A stretch of DNA of 64,000 bases from Devosia sp. Root413D1 (lineage in GTDB: Bacteria > Pseudomonadota > Alphaproteobacteria > Rhizobiales > Devosiaceae). The notes under the pieces were generated by a model. It was not told the DNA's origin and did no database searches. It saw nothing but the letters and a program-made list of their open reading frames with translations. Location of the stretch: contig NZ_LMEA01000014.1 of the NCBI RefSeq assembly GCF_001425235.1, positions 90,731 through 154,730 on the forward strand. The letters run 5' to 3'. The first letter of the stretch is position 1. The number at the start of each line of letters is the position of its first letter. The translations under genes were made by a program, and so were the position numbers. Shown piece after piece: positions 1 through 9,394 of this stretch.

Positions 1-35
1 CGCCTGCGGCTTTCGGCTCCTGCCTGAGGTAGATC

Positions 36-815
36 ATGCCGCAAATCCTGTTGACGGGCGCCGCCGGCAGGCTCGGCACCCACTTCCGGTCGAGATTTGC
101 CGAAGCGGGGAGGGCGGTGCTGGCGACCGATATCACGGCGCCAGCCGACGGTGGGCCGGTGGTGCCGGCCGACCTTGCCGATCGCGCGGCGATCGACGAG
201 TTGATGCGGCAGGACATCTCGGCCGTGGTGCACCTGGGCGGCATGGCGAACGAAAAGCCGTGGCAGGCGATCCTCGATGCCAATATCGCCGGCACCTACA
301 ATATCTTCGAAAGTGCCCGCAAAGCCGGGGTGAAGAGGGTGATCTACGCCTCGTCCTACCATGTGCTGGGCATGCACGAGGTCGCCGCTGCGCCGCTCGA
401 CCGGCATGCCGAAGTGCGGCCGGATTCGCTCTATGCGGTGAGCAAGCTGTTCGGCGAGAACCTCAGCCGGCTCTACCACGACAAGTTCGGCATCGGCTGC
501 CTCAACATCAGGATCTGCGCCGCCAACAATCCGGGCTCGCAGCGCGACATCAAGATCTGGTGCGACCGCGACGACCTGTGGCGCCTGGTGCTCGCCGGGC
601 TCGACGCGCCGGAACTGGGCTACCGTACGGTGTTCGGCATCTCCGACAATGCCGGCGCCTGGTACGTCAACGCGCCGGACCAGACGCTGGGCTGGACGCC
701 GGAGCATGGCTCAGGCGAGCTGCCGGCGCCGGCGGGCGGCTGGCCGGCGCCGGACCCGGAGGTGGCGGTGCTGCAGGGCGGCGGCTTTGCGGTGCGGGGG
801 CATTTTGAGGATTGA
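36..815 (+). CDS. udh: Uronate dehydrogenase-like SDR (NAD-dependent epimerase/dehydratase family)
   Basis: Probably oxidises D-galacturonate or D-glucuronate to the aldarolactone with NAD+, the first step of the oxidative uronic acid pathway in the cytoplasm. The 259-residue length is normal for uronate dehydrogenases and short for UDP-sugar epimerases. An N-terminal Rossmann glycine motif GAAGRLG (residues 8-14), a serine pair at 106-107 and the YxxxK pair (Y133, K137 in SLYAVSKLFGEN) give the SDR catalytic set. The segment HLGGMANEKPW resembles the HLGGxxxEKP region I remember from Agrobacterium Udh. No signal peptide. Upstream context is outside the window. A different extended-SDR substrate is possible. 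Confidence 0.75.
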   Translation: MPQILLTGAAGRLGTHFRSRFAEAGRAVLATDITAPADGGPVVPADLADRAAIDELMRQDISAVVHLGGMANEKPWQAILDANIAGTYNIFESARKAGVKRVIYASSYHVLGMHEVAAAPLDRHAEVRPDSLYAVSKLFGENLSRLYHDKFGIGCLNIRICAANNPGSQRDIKIWCDRDDLWRLVLAGLDAPELGYRTVFGISDNAGAWYVNAPDQTLGWTPEHGSGELPAPAGGWPAPDPEVAVLQGGGFAVRGHFED

Positions 816-843
816 GGTCTGAGCCGGACTTGCAGTCGTCGCT

Positions 844-940
844 TCCCTCCCCCTTGAGGGGAGGGATTGAGGGAGGGGGTGGTGCGGTGATCACCGATGG
901 ACCCCCACCCCCAACCCCTCCCCTCAAGGGGGAGGGGAGC
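844..940. repeat. GC-rich inverted intergenic repeat (family B)
   Basis: Two arms of the type CCCTCCCCCTTGAGGGGAGGG face each other across a GGTGGGGGT spacer, filling the gap between the convergent uronate dehydrogenase and peptidase genes. The same module recurs at 13270, 22455 and 41901. It can fold into a long hairpin on either strand. Confidence 0.8.
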
Positions 941-957
941 AGATCGCGGCCGGCCGC

Positions 958-2253
958 CTAACCCCTAACCGGCCCACCCGCTTCCTTCACCATTTCCACC
1001 AGCCGCTTGAACACGTTGCCGCTCTGGCGGATGCCGTCGTGTTCGTATTCGTTGGTGACCCAGTGCTGCAGGTTCCCGACCGCCGCGGCGGTTTCGAGCG
1101 ACAGGCCCGCATCGACATAGAGATCGTCGTAATAGACCACGGCGCTGACCGGCACCTGGTTGGTCGCGAGGCGCTTCAGGTCGTAGAGCTCGGAGTAGCT
1201 CCGGCGCGCCGCCAGGGTTTCGACGCCGGCGCGGAACGGACGAAGCGAACGGATTTCCTCGAACATCCAGGGGAACATCATCTCGCCGGTGAACAGCAGC
1301 GGGCGGGCGGCGGGGTCGAACTCGGGGTGATCGGCGCGGACCCGCTCGGCGGCCCAGTTGGTGGCGCCGGCGCCGTGGCCGTAAATGCTCTCCTGCAGCG
1401 CGGCAAACAGCGGGCCGCTGTCATAGCTGGTGAGGCTCATGACGCTGAACAGGAAATGGTCGGAGAGCCGATCCGGGGTGGAGAAGGCTTCGTCGATCAG
1501 CCAGTGGACGTTCTCGTGGCCGGGCGCCATGCCGAGATCAATGCCGATGGTCTGCAGCCGCTTGACGGTGAGTTGGTCGCCATCGGGCAGGCGCACGTCG
1601 TTGCTGTCGATGAAATCGGCGATGGCGGCGACGCGGGCGACGTCATCGGGATAGCGCTTGTAGTAGAGCCGGCTCTTTGCCGCGGCGCGCGGATAGGTGC
1701 GGCGGTAGACCTCGTCGGCATTGGGCACGAGGCTCGCGAGGCCGCCGGCGACGTAGCAGGCGGCGAGCGCTTCGGGGTAGCGCGACAAATAGGTGAGGGT
1801 GAGGAAGCCGCCATAGCTCTGGCCGAGGGATTCCCAGCGCTTACCGGGGAACAGGGTTTTGCGGGCGTGCTCGAAATCGTCGACGATCGAGTCGGCGCGG
1901 AAATGGCTGAGGTAGTCGGCGGCGGCGTCCCCAGTGGCAAAGCCCGCCATGGTAGCGGCTTCGATGCGGGTGGAGCGGCCGGTGCCGCGCTGGTCGGGGA
2001 GGATCACCCGATGCGTCTTCAGCGCCTCGGCCAGCCAGGACGGGCTGCCCTTGGTCGGCCGCGGCGACTTGCCGCCCGGGCCACCCTGCAGGAACACCAA
2101 TAGCGGCAGGTCTTCATGGCGTTTGGTCGGGTCGACCACCTCGCGCAGGAACAGCTCGATGGTTTGGCCCTCAGGTTTGCTCCAGTCGAGCGGCACCGGT
2201 AGCAGGTGGTCGCGGATCAGCATGCCGGGGATGGTGTATTCGGCGACGGGCAT
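958..2253 (-). CDS. Prolyl aminopeptidase-like alpha/beta hydrolase (S33 family)
   Basis: Serine hydrolase of the proline iminopeptidase type, expected to release N-terminal proline (or hydroxyproline) from peptides in the cytoplasm. Seen: oxyanion-region FLQGGPGG, PDQRGTGRST, the nucleophile elbow GQSYGGF (S146) and a late histidine in NEYEHDG; 431 residues is usual for the long S33 subgroup. The ATG at 2253 is chosen because AAGGAGAC lies just upstream; a longer frame would run into palindromic repeat DNA. It is the last gene of the left arm, downstream of a Dpp-type peptide ABC importer, and a second proline-specific peptidase sits in the divergent arm, so a role in proline-rich peptide use is inferred. 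Confidence 0.8.
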   Translation of the reverse strand: MPVAEYTIPGMLIRDHLLPVPLDWSKPEGQTIELFLREVVDPTKRHEDLPLLVFLQGGPGGKSPRPTKGSPSWLAEALKTHRVILPDQRGTGRSTRIEAATMAGFATGDAAADYLSHFRADSIVDDFEHARKTLFPGKRWESLGQSYGGFLTLTYLSRYPEALAACYVAGGLASLVPNADEVYRRTYPRAAAKSRLYYKRYPDDVARVAAIADFIDSNDVRLPDGDQLTVKRLQTIGIDLGMAPGHENVHWLIDEAFSTPDRLSDHFLFSVMSLTSYDSGPLFAALQESIYGHGAGATNWAAERVRADHPEFDPAARPLLFTGEMMFPWMFEEIRSLRPFRAGVETLAARRSYSELYDLKRLATNQVPVSAVVYYDDLYVDAGLSLETAAAVGNLQHWVTNEYEHDGIRQSGNVFKRLVEMVKEAGGPVRG

Positions 2254-2286
2254 TTTTGTCTCCTTGGGAACTCGTGGCCGGACCAA

Positions 2287-2447
2287 ACCACCGGCCGTCA
2301 TCCCGGCGAGGGCCGGGACCCAGTGCTCGGACGGTTGGCAGACACGACCCCATCCGGTCCGTCACAGCAAGGTCCGAGGGATCGCGCTTGGGGATGAGCC
2401 TGAGCACTGGGTCCCGACTTTCGTCGGGATGACGGCCGGTGGGTGGT
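2287..2447. repeat. Paired palindromic intergenic repeat (family A, GTCATCCC type)
   Basis: Two inverted copies of the module ACCGGCCGTCATCCCGGCG with its partner CCGGGACCCAGTGCTC lie in the gap between the dppB-type permease and the peptidase. In translation this DNA gives the tell-tale PAVIPAKAG-like peptide, which must not be taken as coding. Further copies are at 6298 and 11209. Confidence 0.85.
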
Positions 2448-2485
2448 TGCATGCATCGAGGAAGCGTTTCCAGATCTGAAGAACA

Positions 2486-3439
2486 TCACCGCACACGCGG
2501 ATCCAGCAGCACATAGGCGATGTCGACGATGATGTTGGCAACGACGATGAACAGGCCGCCGAGCAGCACCACGCCGATGATGATCGGCCGGTCCTGGTTG
2601 GCCACCGCCTGCACCGCGAGGGCGCCGACGCCTTGCAGGCCATAGACCTGTTCGATGACGATGGCGCCGCCGAGCAGCAGTGCGATATCGGCGCCGAGCT
2701 GGGTGGCGAGCGGGGTGAGGGTGGCGCGCATGCCGTGCTTCCAGACGACCTTGCGCTCCGAGAGGCCCTTGGCGCGGGCGGTGCGGATGTAATCCTCGCC
2801 CATCACTTCGAGCATCTGGCCGCGGGTGAGCCGCGCATAGACCGCGGCGGTGGTGAGCGCCAGCGTGGTCCAGGGCAGGACCAGGTGCCAGGCCCAGATC
2901 GCCGGGTTGGGCAGGAACGGCTTGAAGCCGCCGGCCGGGAACAGCATGAAGCCCGATTGCCGGGGCAGGAAATAGAACAGGTAAAGCGACATCATGCCGA
3001 GCACGAAAGTCGGGAAGCTGAGGCCGATGAGGATGAAGCCCTGTCCCAAGCGATCGCGCACTCCGCCGGGATGGCGGGCCGACATGATGCCGATGGGGAT
3101 GCCGACGGCGAGCCAGACCAGGACGCCGCCGACCACCAGCGACAAGGTGGCGGGCAGCCGGTTGAAGATCAGCTTCGCGACGGGCTGCTGGTTGCGGTAG
3201 GAAAAGCCGAGATCGCCGGTCACCGCCTTGCCGAGAAAGCTCAGATATTGCTCGTGGATCGGCCGATCGAGGCCGAGATTGGTGCGGATCTGGATCAGCT
3301 GCGTTTCGGTCGCCTTGTCGCCCGCCACCATGCGGGCCGGATCGCCCGGGGCGACGAAGAACAGGAAGAACACGAACATGCTGAGGGTGAGCAGGATCAG
3401 CGCGCCGAACGCGACTCGGCCAAAGAGATAGCGGATCAT
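2486..3439 (-). CDS. Peptide/oligosaccharide ABC transporter permease, DppB type
   Basis: Inner-membrane channel subunit of a family-5 (Dpp/Opp/Nik) importer. The 317-residue protein starts MIRYLFGRVAFG and has an N-terminal membrane segment, a periplasmic loop with FLGKAVTGDLGFSY, and about six helices in all; the cytoplasmic EAA loop is visible as GEDYIRTARAKGL. The start is fixed by the ATGA overlap with the upstream dppC-type gene. Substrate is not shown by the permease; adjacent proline-specific peptidases suggest peptides or glycopeptides. Confidence 0.92.
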   Translation of the reverse strand: MIRYLFGRVAFGALILLTLSMFVFFLFFVAPGDPARMVAGDKATETQLIQIRTNLGLDRPIHEQYLSFLGKAVTGDLGFSYRNQQPVAKLIFNRLPATLSLVVGGVLVWLAVGIPIGIMSARHPGGVRDRLGQGFILIGLSFPTFVLGMMSLYLFYFLPRQSGFMLFPAGGFKPFLPNPAIWAWHLVLPWTTLALTTAAVYARLTRGQMLEVMGEDYIRTARAKGLSERKVVWKHGMRATLTPLATQLGADIALLLGGAIVIEQVYGLQGVGALAVQAVANQDRPIIIGVVLLGGLFIVVANIIVDIAYVLLDPRVR

Positions 3440-4355
3440 CTGGCTTTCCTCCGCACTGGCCGGCCACGCGGATCGAGCGCGTCGCGCAGCCCATCGCCGA
3501 GGATGTTGAAGGCAAGCGTGGTGAACAGCAGCGCGAGGCCGGGGATCAGCACCAGCCAGGAGGCGACGAGATAGAGCGAGTTGCCGGCGGCATCGGCCAG
3601 CATGCCGCCCCAGCTCGGGGCCGGCGGCACGATGCCCATGCCGAGAAAGCTCAGCGTCGCCTCGAAGACGATGGAGCCCGGGATCATCATGGTGGTGTAG
3701 ACGATGATCGGCACGCTCAGGTTGGGCAGGATGTCGATGAACATGATCGACAGCGGCCCGGCGCCGAGCGAGCGGCTGGCCTCGACGAATTCCTGCCGGC
3801 GCAGCGACATCACCTGACCACGGATGACGCGGCCCATGGTGGTCCAGCTGAAGAAAACGATGACGCCGATACTGAGCGACAGGCTGGGGCCGAACACCGA
3901 GACCAGCGCCAGGGCGCAGAGCAGGAACGGCACGCTCATGACCAGGTCCATGGCGCGGCTGAGGACGGTATCGACCCAGCCGCCGAAATAGCCGGCGACC
4001 ATGCCGACGGTGATGCCGATCAACGCCGCGACCACGGCAGCGAGGACGCCGACGGTGAGCGAGACCTGCGCGCCATAGGCGAGGCGGACGAGGACATCGC
4101 GGCCCAGATGATCGGTGCCGAACAGGAACTCGGCATTCGGCGCCACCGGCAGGCCCATCTCGGAGAGGCCGGTATCGCGATATTGCTCGATGGCGGAGTG
4201 GCCGGTGAGCGCCGAAATCCATGGCGCCGAGAGGGCAAAGATCACAACCAGCACGATGAAGACCAGCGCGGCGACGATGGCTGGGTCGCGCCCGAGCCGG
4301 CGCAGCGTCAGCGCCAGCGAACCACGCTGCACGACGGGAATGGCAGCTCCGGCGC

Positions 4356-4359
<4 letters not shown>
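3436..4359 (-). CDS. Peptide/oligosaccharide ABC transporter permease, DppC type
   Basis: Second inner-membrane subunit of the same importer (307 residues). A short cytoplasmic N-terminus precedes the first helix; the typical LFGTDHLGRDVLVR motif of DppC proteins is present, as is an EAA loop (EFVEASRSLGAGPLSI). It is translationally coupled on both sides by ATGA overlaps: its start overlaps the stop of the ATPase gene and its stop overlaps the start of the dppB-type gene. Five to six membrane helices are expected. Confidence 0.92.
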
Positions 4360-6200
<1,841 letters not shown>

Positions 6201-6297
6201 GCAACCACTCCAGACTGGGCACCGGCGCCTCGCAAGCGCTGGTGCGGTATTCGATTGAGCTGAACCGGCTGCACGGCTGACTCGGCCCTTGACCTGC

Positions 6298-6396
6298 CCA
6301 CCAGTGTCATCCCTGTGAAAGCAGGGACCCATTTCCCCGCTCGCGCGGGCTGCGAGTTGGATCCCAGCTTTCGCTGGGATGACAGCCGGTGGTGGG
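6298..6396. repeat. Paired palindromic intergenic repeat (family A)
   Basis: Inverted modules GTCATCCCTGTGAAAGCAGG and ATCCCAGCTTTCGCTGGGAT lie between the solute-binding-protein gene and the ATPase gene of the same operon. With the separate hairpin at 6456-6493 they fill the 313-base spacer, and could protect or punctuate the binding-protein mRNA. Confidence 0.85.
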
Positions 6397-6455
6397 GTGA
6401 TCACGGTGGGTCCACTCGACCACGAGCCCCAGAAATACGCTTGTGATCGCCGAAA

Positions 6456-6493
6456 CCGTACTTCCCCTCACCGCGAGGAGAGGGGAAGTACGG
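6456..6493 (-). terminator. Stem-loop after the solute-binding-protein gene
   Basis: A perfect 14-base inverted repeat (CCGTACTTCCCCTC with its complement, 10-base loop) begins 20 bases beyond the stop of the binding-protein gene on the minus strand. There is only a short T stretch after it, so it is more likely a partial terminator or mRNA-stabilising hairpin that keeps binding protein in excess over the transporter. Confidence 0.6.
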
Positions 6494-6513
6494 GCGTTCG
6501 AACCAGCCCCAGC

Positions 6514-8271
6514 CTATTGCTGCAGCCAGACGTTGGTCCAGTCGCCCTGGACGCCGATCGAGTAAGGCTGGAAGTTCTGCACAGCCGCGCCGTGGTAGAG
6601 CACGATCAGGTTGGCGATCAGCGGCACCACCGGCGCATCGGCCATCACCAGCTCGTCGACCTGGGCCCAGAGTGCGCCGACTTCTTCGGGCGTCGTGGCG
6701 TTGATCGCCTGCTGGGCCAGTTCGTTGGCCTTGTCGTTGTTGTAGTCGGTGTAGTTGTAGGTCTGGTGCGTGCCGTCATAGCTGAACTGCGGCTGGAACA
6801 CCGAGCGCGCCGAGCCGCCGGCCCAATCCGGAGTCCAGCCGACCGGCGCGATATCCCAGGTGCCTTCCTGGGTGTTCACCGGGTTGGTCATGAACTTCGA
6901 GTAGTAGTCAGCCGGAGCCACCGGGGTCAGCTCGAGGGTGATGCCGGCCTTGGCCATCGAGGCCTGGATGGTCTGCGCCACCGCCGGCTCGTTGCCCTTG
7001 TTGCGGAACGGCATTTTCAAGGTGATGCCATTGGGGAAGCCGGCTTCGGCAAGCAGCGCCTTGGCCTTTTCCGGGTCACCCTTGGCCTCAGGCGAGGGGT
7101 AGAGGTCGAACTCGTGGTAGCCGAGCACGCCGAGGCCGAAAATGCCGTTGACGGGCTTGGCGATCGACGGCCCGCCCATCTGCTGGACGATGGCGGCCTT
7201 GTCGACGGCGTAGTTCAGCGCCTGGCGTACCTTCAGATCCTTGAGCGCGCCGTTATTGTTGCCCGAAACGGTGTTGATGAAGATGAAGTTGGTGTTGCCC
7301 GACGACACCGTCATCAGCTTCTCGTCGCCCTGGGCGGTCAGCATCTGCAGGATCGCCGGCGGGATGGTGACGTCATAGGTCATGTCGCCGTCGCCCGATT
7401 GCAGCTGCTGCATGATGGCGTCGACGGTGAGGCCGAAGGTGATGTCGATCTGGTCGACATAGGCCTTGCGCAGCGGATCGCTCTCGGCGGTCCAGGCCGG
7501 GTTGCGCACCAGCTGCAGCGAGGAATCCGGAGTGTAGGCGCCGGGAGTGTAGGGGCCGCTGGCGATGAAGTTGCTGCGGTAATCCGGACCATCCGGCAGG
7601 TAGTCGAGCACTTCGATCGGCGCCGGGGCAGAGGTCGCGAGCGACAGCATGTAGATGAAGTCGCCGGCGCGCTGCGTCAGCTTGATCACCACGGTCTCAT
7701 CATCAGGCGTCTCGATGCCGGTGATGTCGTTGCCCTCGATATAGGTCTTCATCGCCTCGACGGTCGGCTCGACCTTACTGAAGCCATCGCAGAACTCGGC
7801 CATGCCGGCGACGAGGCTCGAATAATAGGTCAGCGCCGCCGAGCCCAAAGCCGGGTTGCACATGCGCTTGAAGCCGCGCTCGAGGTCGGCCGAGGTGATC
7901 TGGCGGGCGCCCGAGGGGGCGTTCCACTGCGCGCCCTGACGGATCTTGAAGGTGTAGGTGAGCCCGTCATCGGTCGGCTGCGGGACTTCGGTCGCGAGAT
8001 CGCCCTTGGGGGTGATGCGCACCGTCTCGTCGGTGGAGGCTTCGTAGGAGATCAGCTGGCGCGATACGGCGCGCAGGAAATTGTTGGTGGTGACCAGAGC
8101 CGCGGAAGTCGGGTCGAAATGGTCGAGATCCTCGGTGCCGAGGATGCGCAGGGTGCCGCCGGGCTGGGCGTCCTGCGCGAAGCTGGGCAGGGCCGACAGG
8201 GCCGTTGCGACGAGGCCGGCGAGCGCCAGCCGGGGCAGCAGTTTGAGGCGTTTCGGGGTGGTATGCGCCAT
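6514..8271 (-). CDS. ABC transporter solute-binding protein, family 5 (peptide type)
   Basis: Periplasmic receptor of the Dpp-type importer. The 585-residue precursor has a classic Sec signal peptide (MAHTTPKRLKLLPRLALAGL followed by a hydrophobic stretch and an SFA-QD cleavage site). The mature start PGGTLRILGTEDLDHFDP and the later QALNYAVDK and DWAGGSARSVF segments are typical of SBP family 5. ATG 8271 has AGGAGG upstream. It is the first gene of the left arm and is divergent from the DapA-family gene across a 206-base control region. Ligand unknown; peptides rich in proline are inferred from neighbours. Confidence 0.9.
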   Translation of the reverse strand: MAHTTPKRLKLLPRLALAGLVATALSALPSFAQDAQPGGTLRILGTEDLDHFDPTSAALVTTNNFLRAVSRQLISYEASTDETVRITPKGDLATEVPQPTDDGLTYTFKIRQGAQWNAPSGARQITSADLERGFKRMCNPALGSAALTYYSSLVAGMAEFCDGFSKVEPTVEAMKTYIEGNDITGIETPDDETVVIKLTQRAGDFIYMLSLATSAPAPIEVLDYLPDGPDYRSNFIASGPYTPGAYTPDSSLQLVRNPAWTAESDPLRKAYVDQIDITFGLTVDAIMQQLQSGDGDMTYDVTIPPAILQMLTAQGDEKLMTVSSGNTNFIFINTVSGNNNGALKDLKVRQALNYAVDKAAIVQQMGGPSIAKPVNGIFGLGVLGYHEFDLYPSPEAKGDPEKAKALLAEAGFPNGITLKMPFRNKGNEPAVAQTIQASMAKAGITLELTPVAPADYYSKFMTNPVNTQEGTWDIAPVGWTPDWAGGSARSVFQPQFSYDGTHQTYNYTDYNNDKANELAQQAINATTPEEVGALWAQVDELVMADAPVVPLIANLIVLYHGAAVQNFQPYSIGVQGDWTNVWLQQ

Positions 8272-8331
8272 GGGTTCCCTCCTGATGTGGGCGAGCGGCC
8301 GCAATGCGCAGCCTCTCCCGTGCTGGGGATA

Positions 8332-8383
8332 GTCGACAGCCTGTACGCAGCTTGTCAATAGTAATGTCGACAACTTGCCGACA
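8332..8383. promoter_or_regulatory. Cluster of GTCGACA elements in the divergent control region
   Basis: GTCGACA at 8332-8338, the perfect palindrome TGTCGACA at 8365-8372 and GCCGACA at 8377-8383 lie between the divergent solute-binding-protein and DapA-family genes; TTGTC (8352-8356) and GACAA (8369-8373) add an inverted pair. The GT..AC core is what FadR/FCD-type GntR regulators commonly bind, so the GntR protein encoded at 13389 is the obvious candidate. Confidence 0.45.
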
Positions 8384-8477
8384 GTTGCTTTTCATCCTAT
8401 GAGAGCTACAAGGCCGGACGCCGTAACGCGTCCTGAACGACGAGTGCGGCCGTTGCCCGCGAGACAAGGACCAGACG

Positions 8478-9392
8478 ATGCAGAAGAGCGATTTCCGCGG
8501 CGTATTCCCGGCGATCACCACCAAGATGACTAGTGATCAGGAGGTCGACCTCGCTGCCGTCCGGGCGGATGTTGCCTACCAGATCGAGTCCGGCGTCGAC
8601 GGCGTCATCGTCTGCGGTTCGCTCGGTGAAGCCAGTAGCCTGACGCGCGAGGAAAAGCTCGCCATCGCCAAGGCGGCAATCGCCGAGGCTGCCGGCCGGA
8701 AGCCCATCCTCCTCACCATTGCCGAAGACTCCACCCGGGCCGGCGCGGCGCTGGCGGCGGAGGCCGAGGCGATCGGTATCGAGGGGCTGATGGTGCTGCC
8801 GGCGATGCGCTATCTCGCCGACGATCGCGAAGTGGTGGCGCATTACCGCTCCATCGCCGCCGCCTCCGGCCTGCCGATCATCATCTACAACAACCCGATC
8901 GCCTATGGCATCAACGTCACCGAGGCGATGCTGAAGGAAATGGCGGACGAGCCGAAATTCGTCGCCATCAAGGAATCGACCGGCGATACCCGCCGCATCA
9001 ACGAGACGCTGCGGGCGCTCGGTGATCGCTATCAGCTGCTGACCGGGGTCGACGACCTGGCGCTCGAAAGCCTGATCCTCGGCTGTTCTGGCTGGATCGC
9101 CGGGCTGGTGGTGGCTTTCCCGCGCGAGACGGTGGCCATCTACAAGCTGGCGGCAGAGGGGCGGATCCCCGAGGCGATGGAGATCTATCGCTGGTTCCTG
9201 CCGCTGCTCAGCATGGATATCGGGCCGAAATTCGTCCAGAACATCAAGCTGGTCGAGGCCATTGTCCGCGGCACCTCGCCGGTGACCCGGGCGCCGCGGC
9301 TGCCGCTGGTCGGTGCTGAGGAAGCACGAGTGCGCGCCATCACCGAGGCCGGGCTGAAGAGCCGGCCGGATCTCTCCAAGTACGGCTTCTGA
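8478..9392 (+). CDS. DapA-family (dihydrodipicolinate synthase/N-acetylneuraminate lyase) enzyme
   Basis: Class I aldolase-type TIM barrel of 304 residues. The Schiff-base lysine is K165 in FVAIKESTGD, the catalytic tyrosine is Y137 in IIYNNP, and the substrate loop VCGSLGEASSL replaces the GTTGE of true dihydrodipicolinate synthase, so lysine biosynthesis is unlikely. Known members of this superfamily include 1-pyrroline-4-hydroxy-2-carboxylate deaminase of hydroxyproline catabolism. Its position next to Xaa-Pro aminopeptidase and a hydroxyproline-arabinoside-type glycosidase makes that activity attractive but unproven. AAGGA precedes the ATG. First gene of the right arm. Confidence 0.85.
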   Translation: MQKSDFRGVFPAITTKMTSDQEVDLAAVRADVAYQIESGVDGVIVCGSLGEASSLTREEKLAIAKAAIAEAAGRKPILLTIAEDSTRAGAALAAEAEAIGIEGLMVLPAMRYLADDREVVAHYRSIAAASGLPIIIYNNPIAYGINVTEAMLKEMADEPKFVAIKESTGDTRRINETLRALGDRYQLLTGVDDLALESLILGCSGWIAGLVVAFPRETVAIYKLAAEGRIPEAMEIYRWFLPLLSMDIGPKFVQNIKLVEAIVRGTSPVTRAPRLPLVGAEEARVRAITEAGLKSRPDLSKYGF

Positions 9393-9394
9393 CG

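Noticed and set aside
2254..2301. Upstream extension of the prolyl aminopeptidase-like protein
   Set aside because: The region overlaps the repeat at 2287-2447 and has no ribosome site, whereas ATG 2253 does.
6201..6404. N-terminal extension of the fused ATPase containing PAVIPAKAGIQ
   Set aside because: This peptide is the translation of the family A intergenic repeat; the GTG at 6200 has its own ribosome site and begins at the ABC domain.
6379..8361. Plus-strand open frame opposite the solute-binding-protein gene
   Set aside because: Starts inside a palindromic repeat and translates to compositionally biased sequence; the minus-strand gene has a signal peptide, ribosome site and family motifs.
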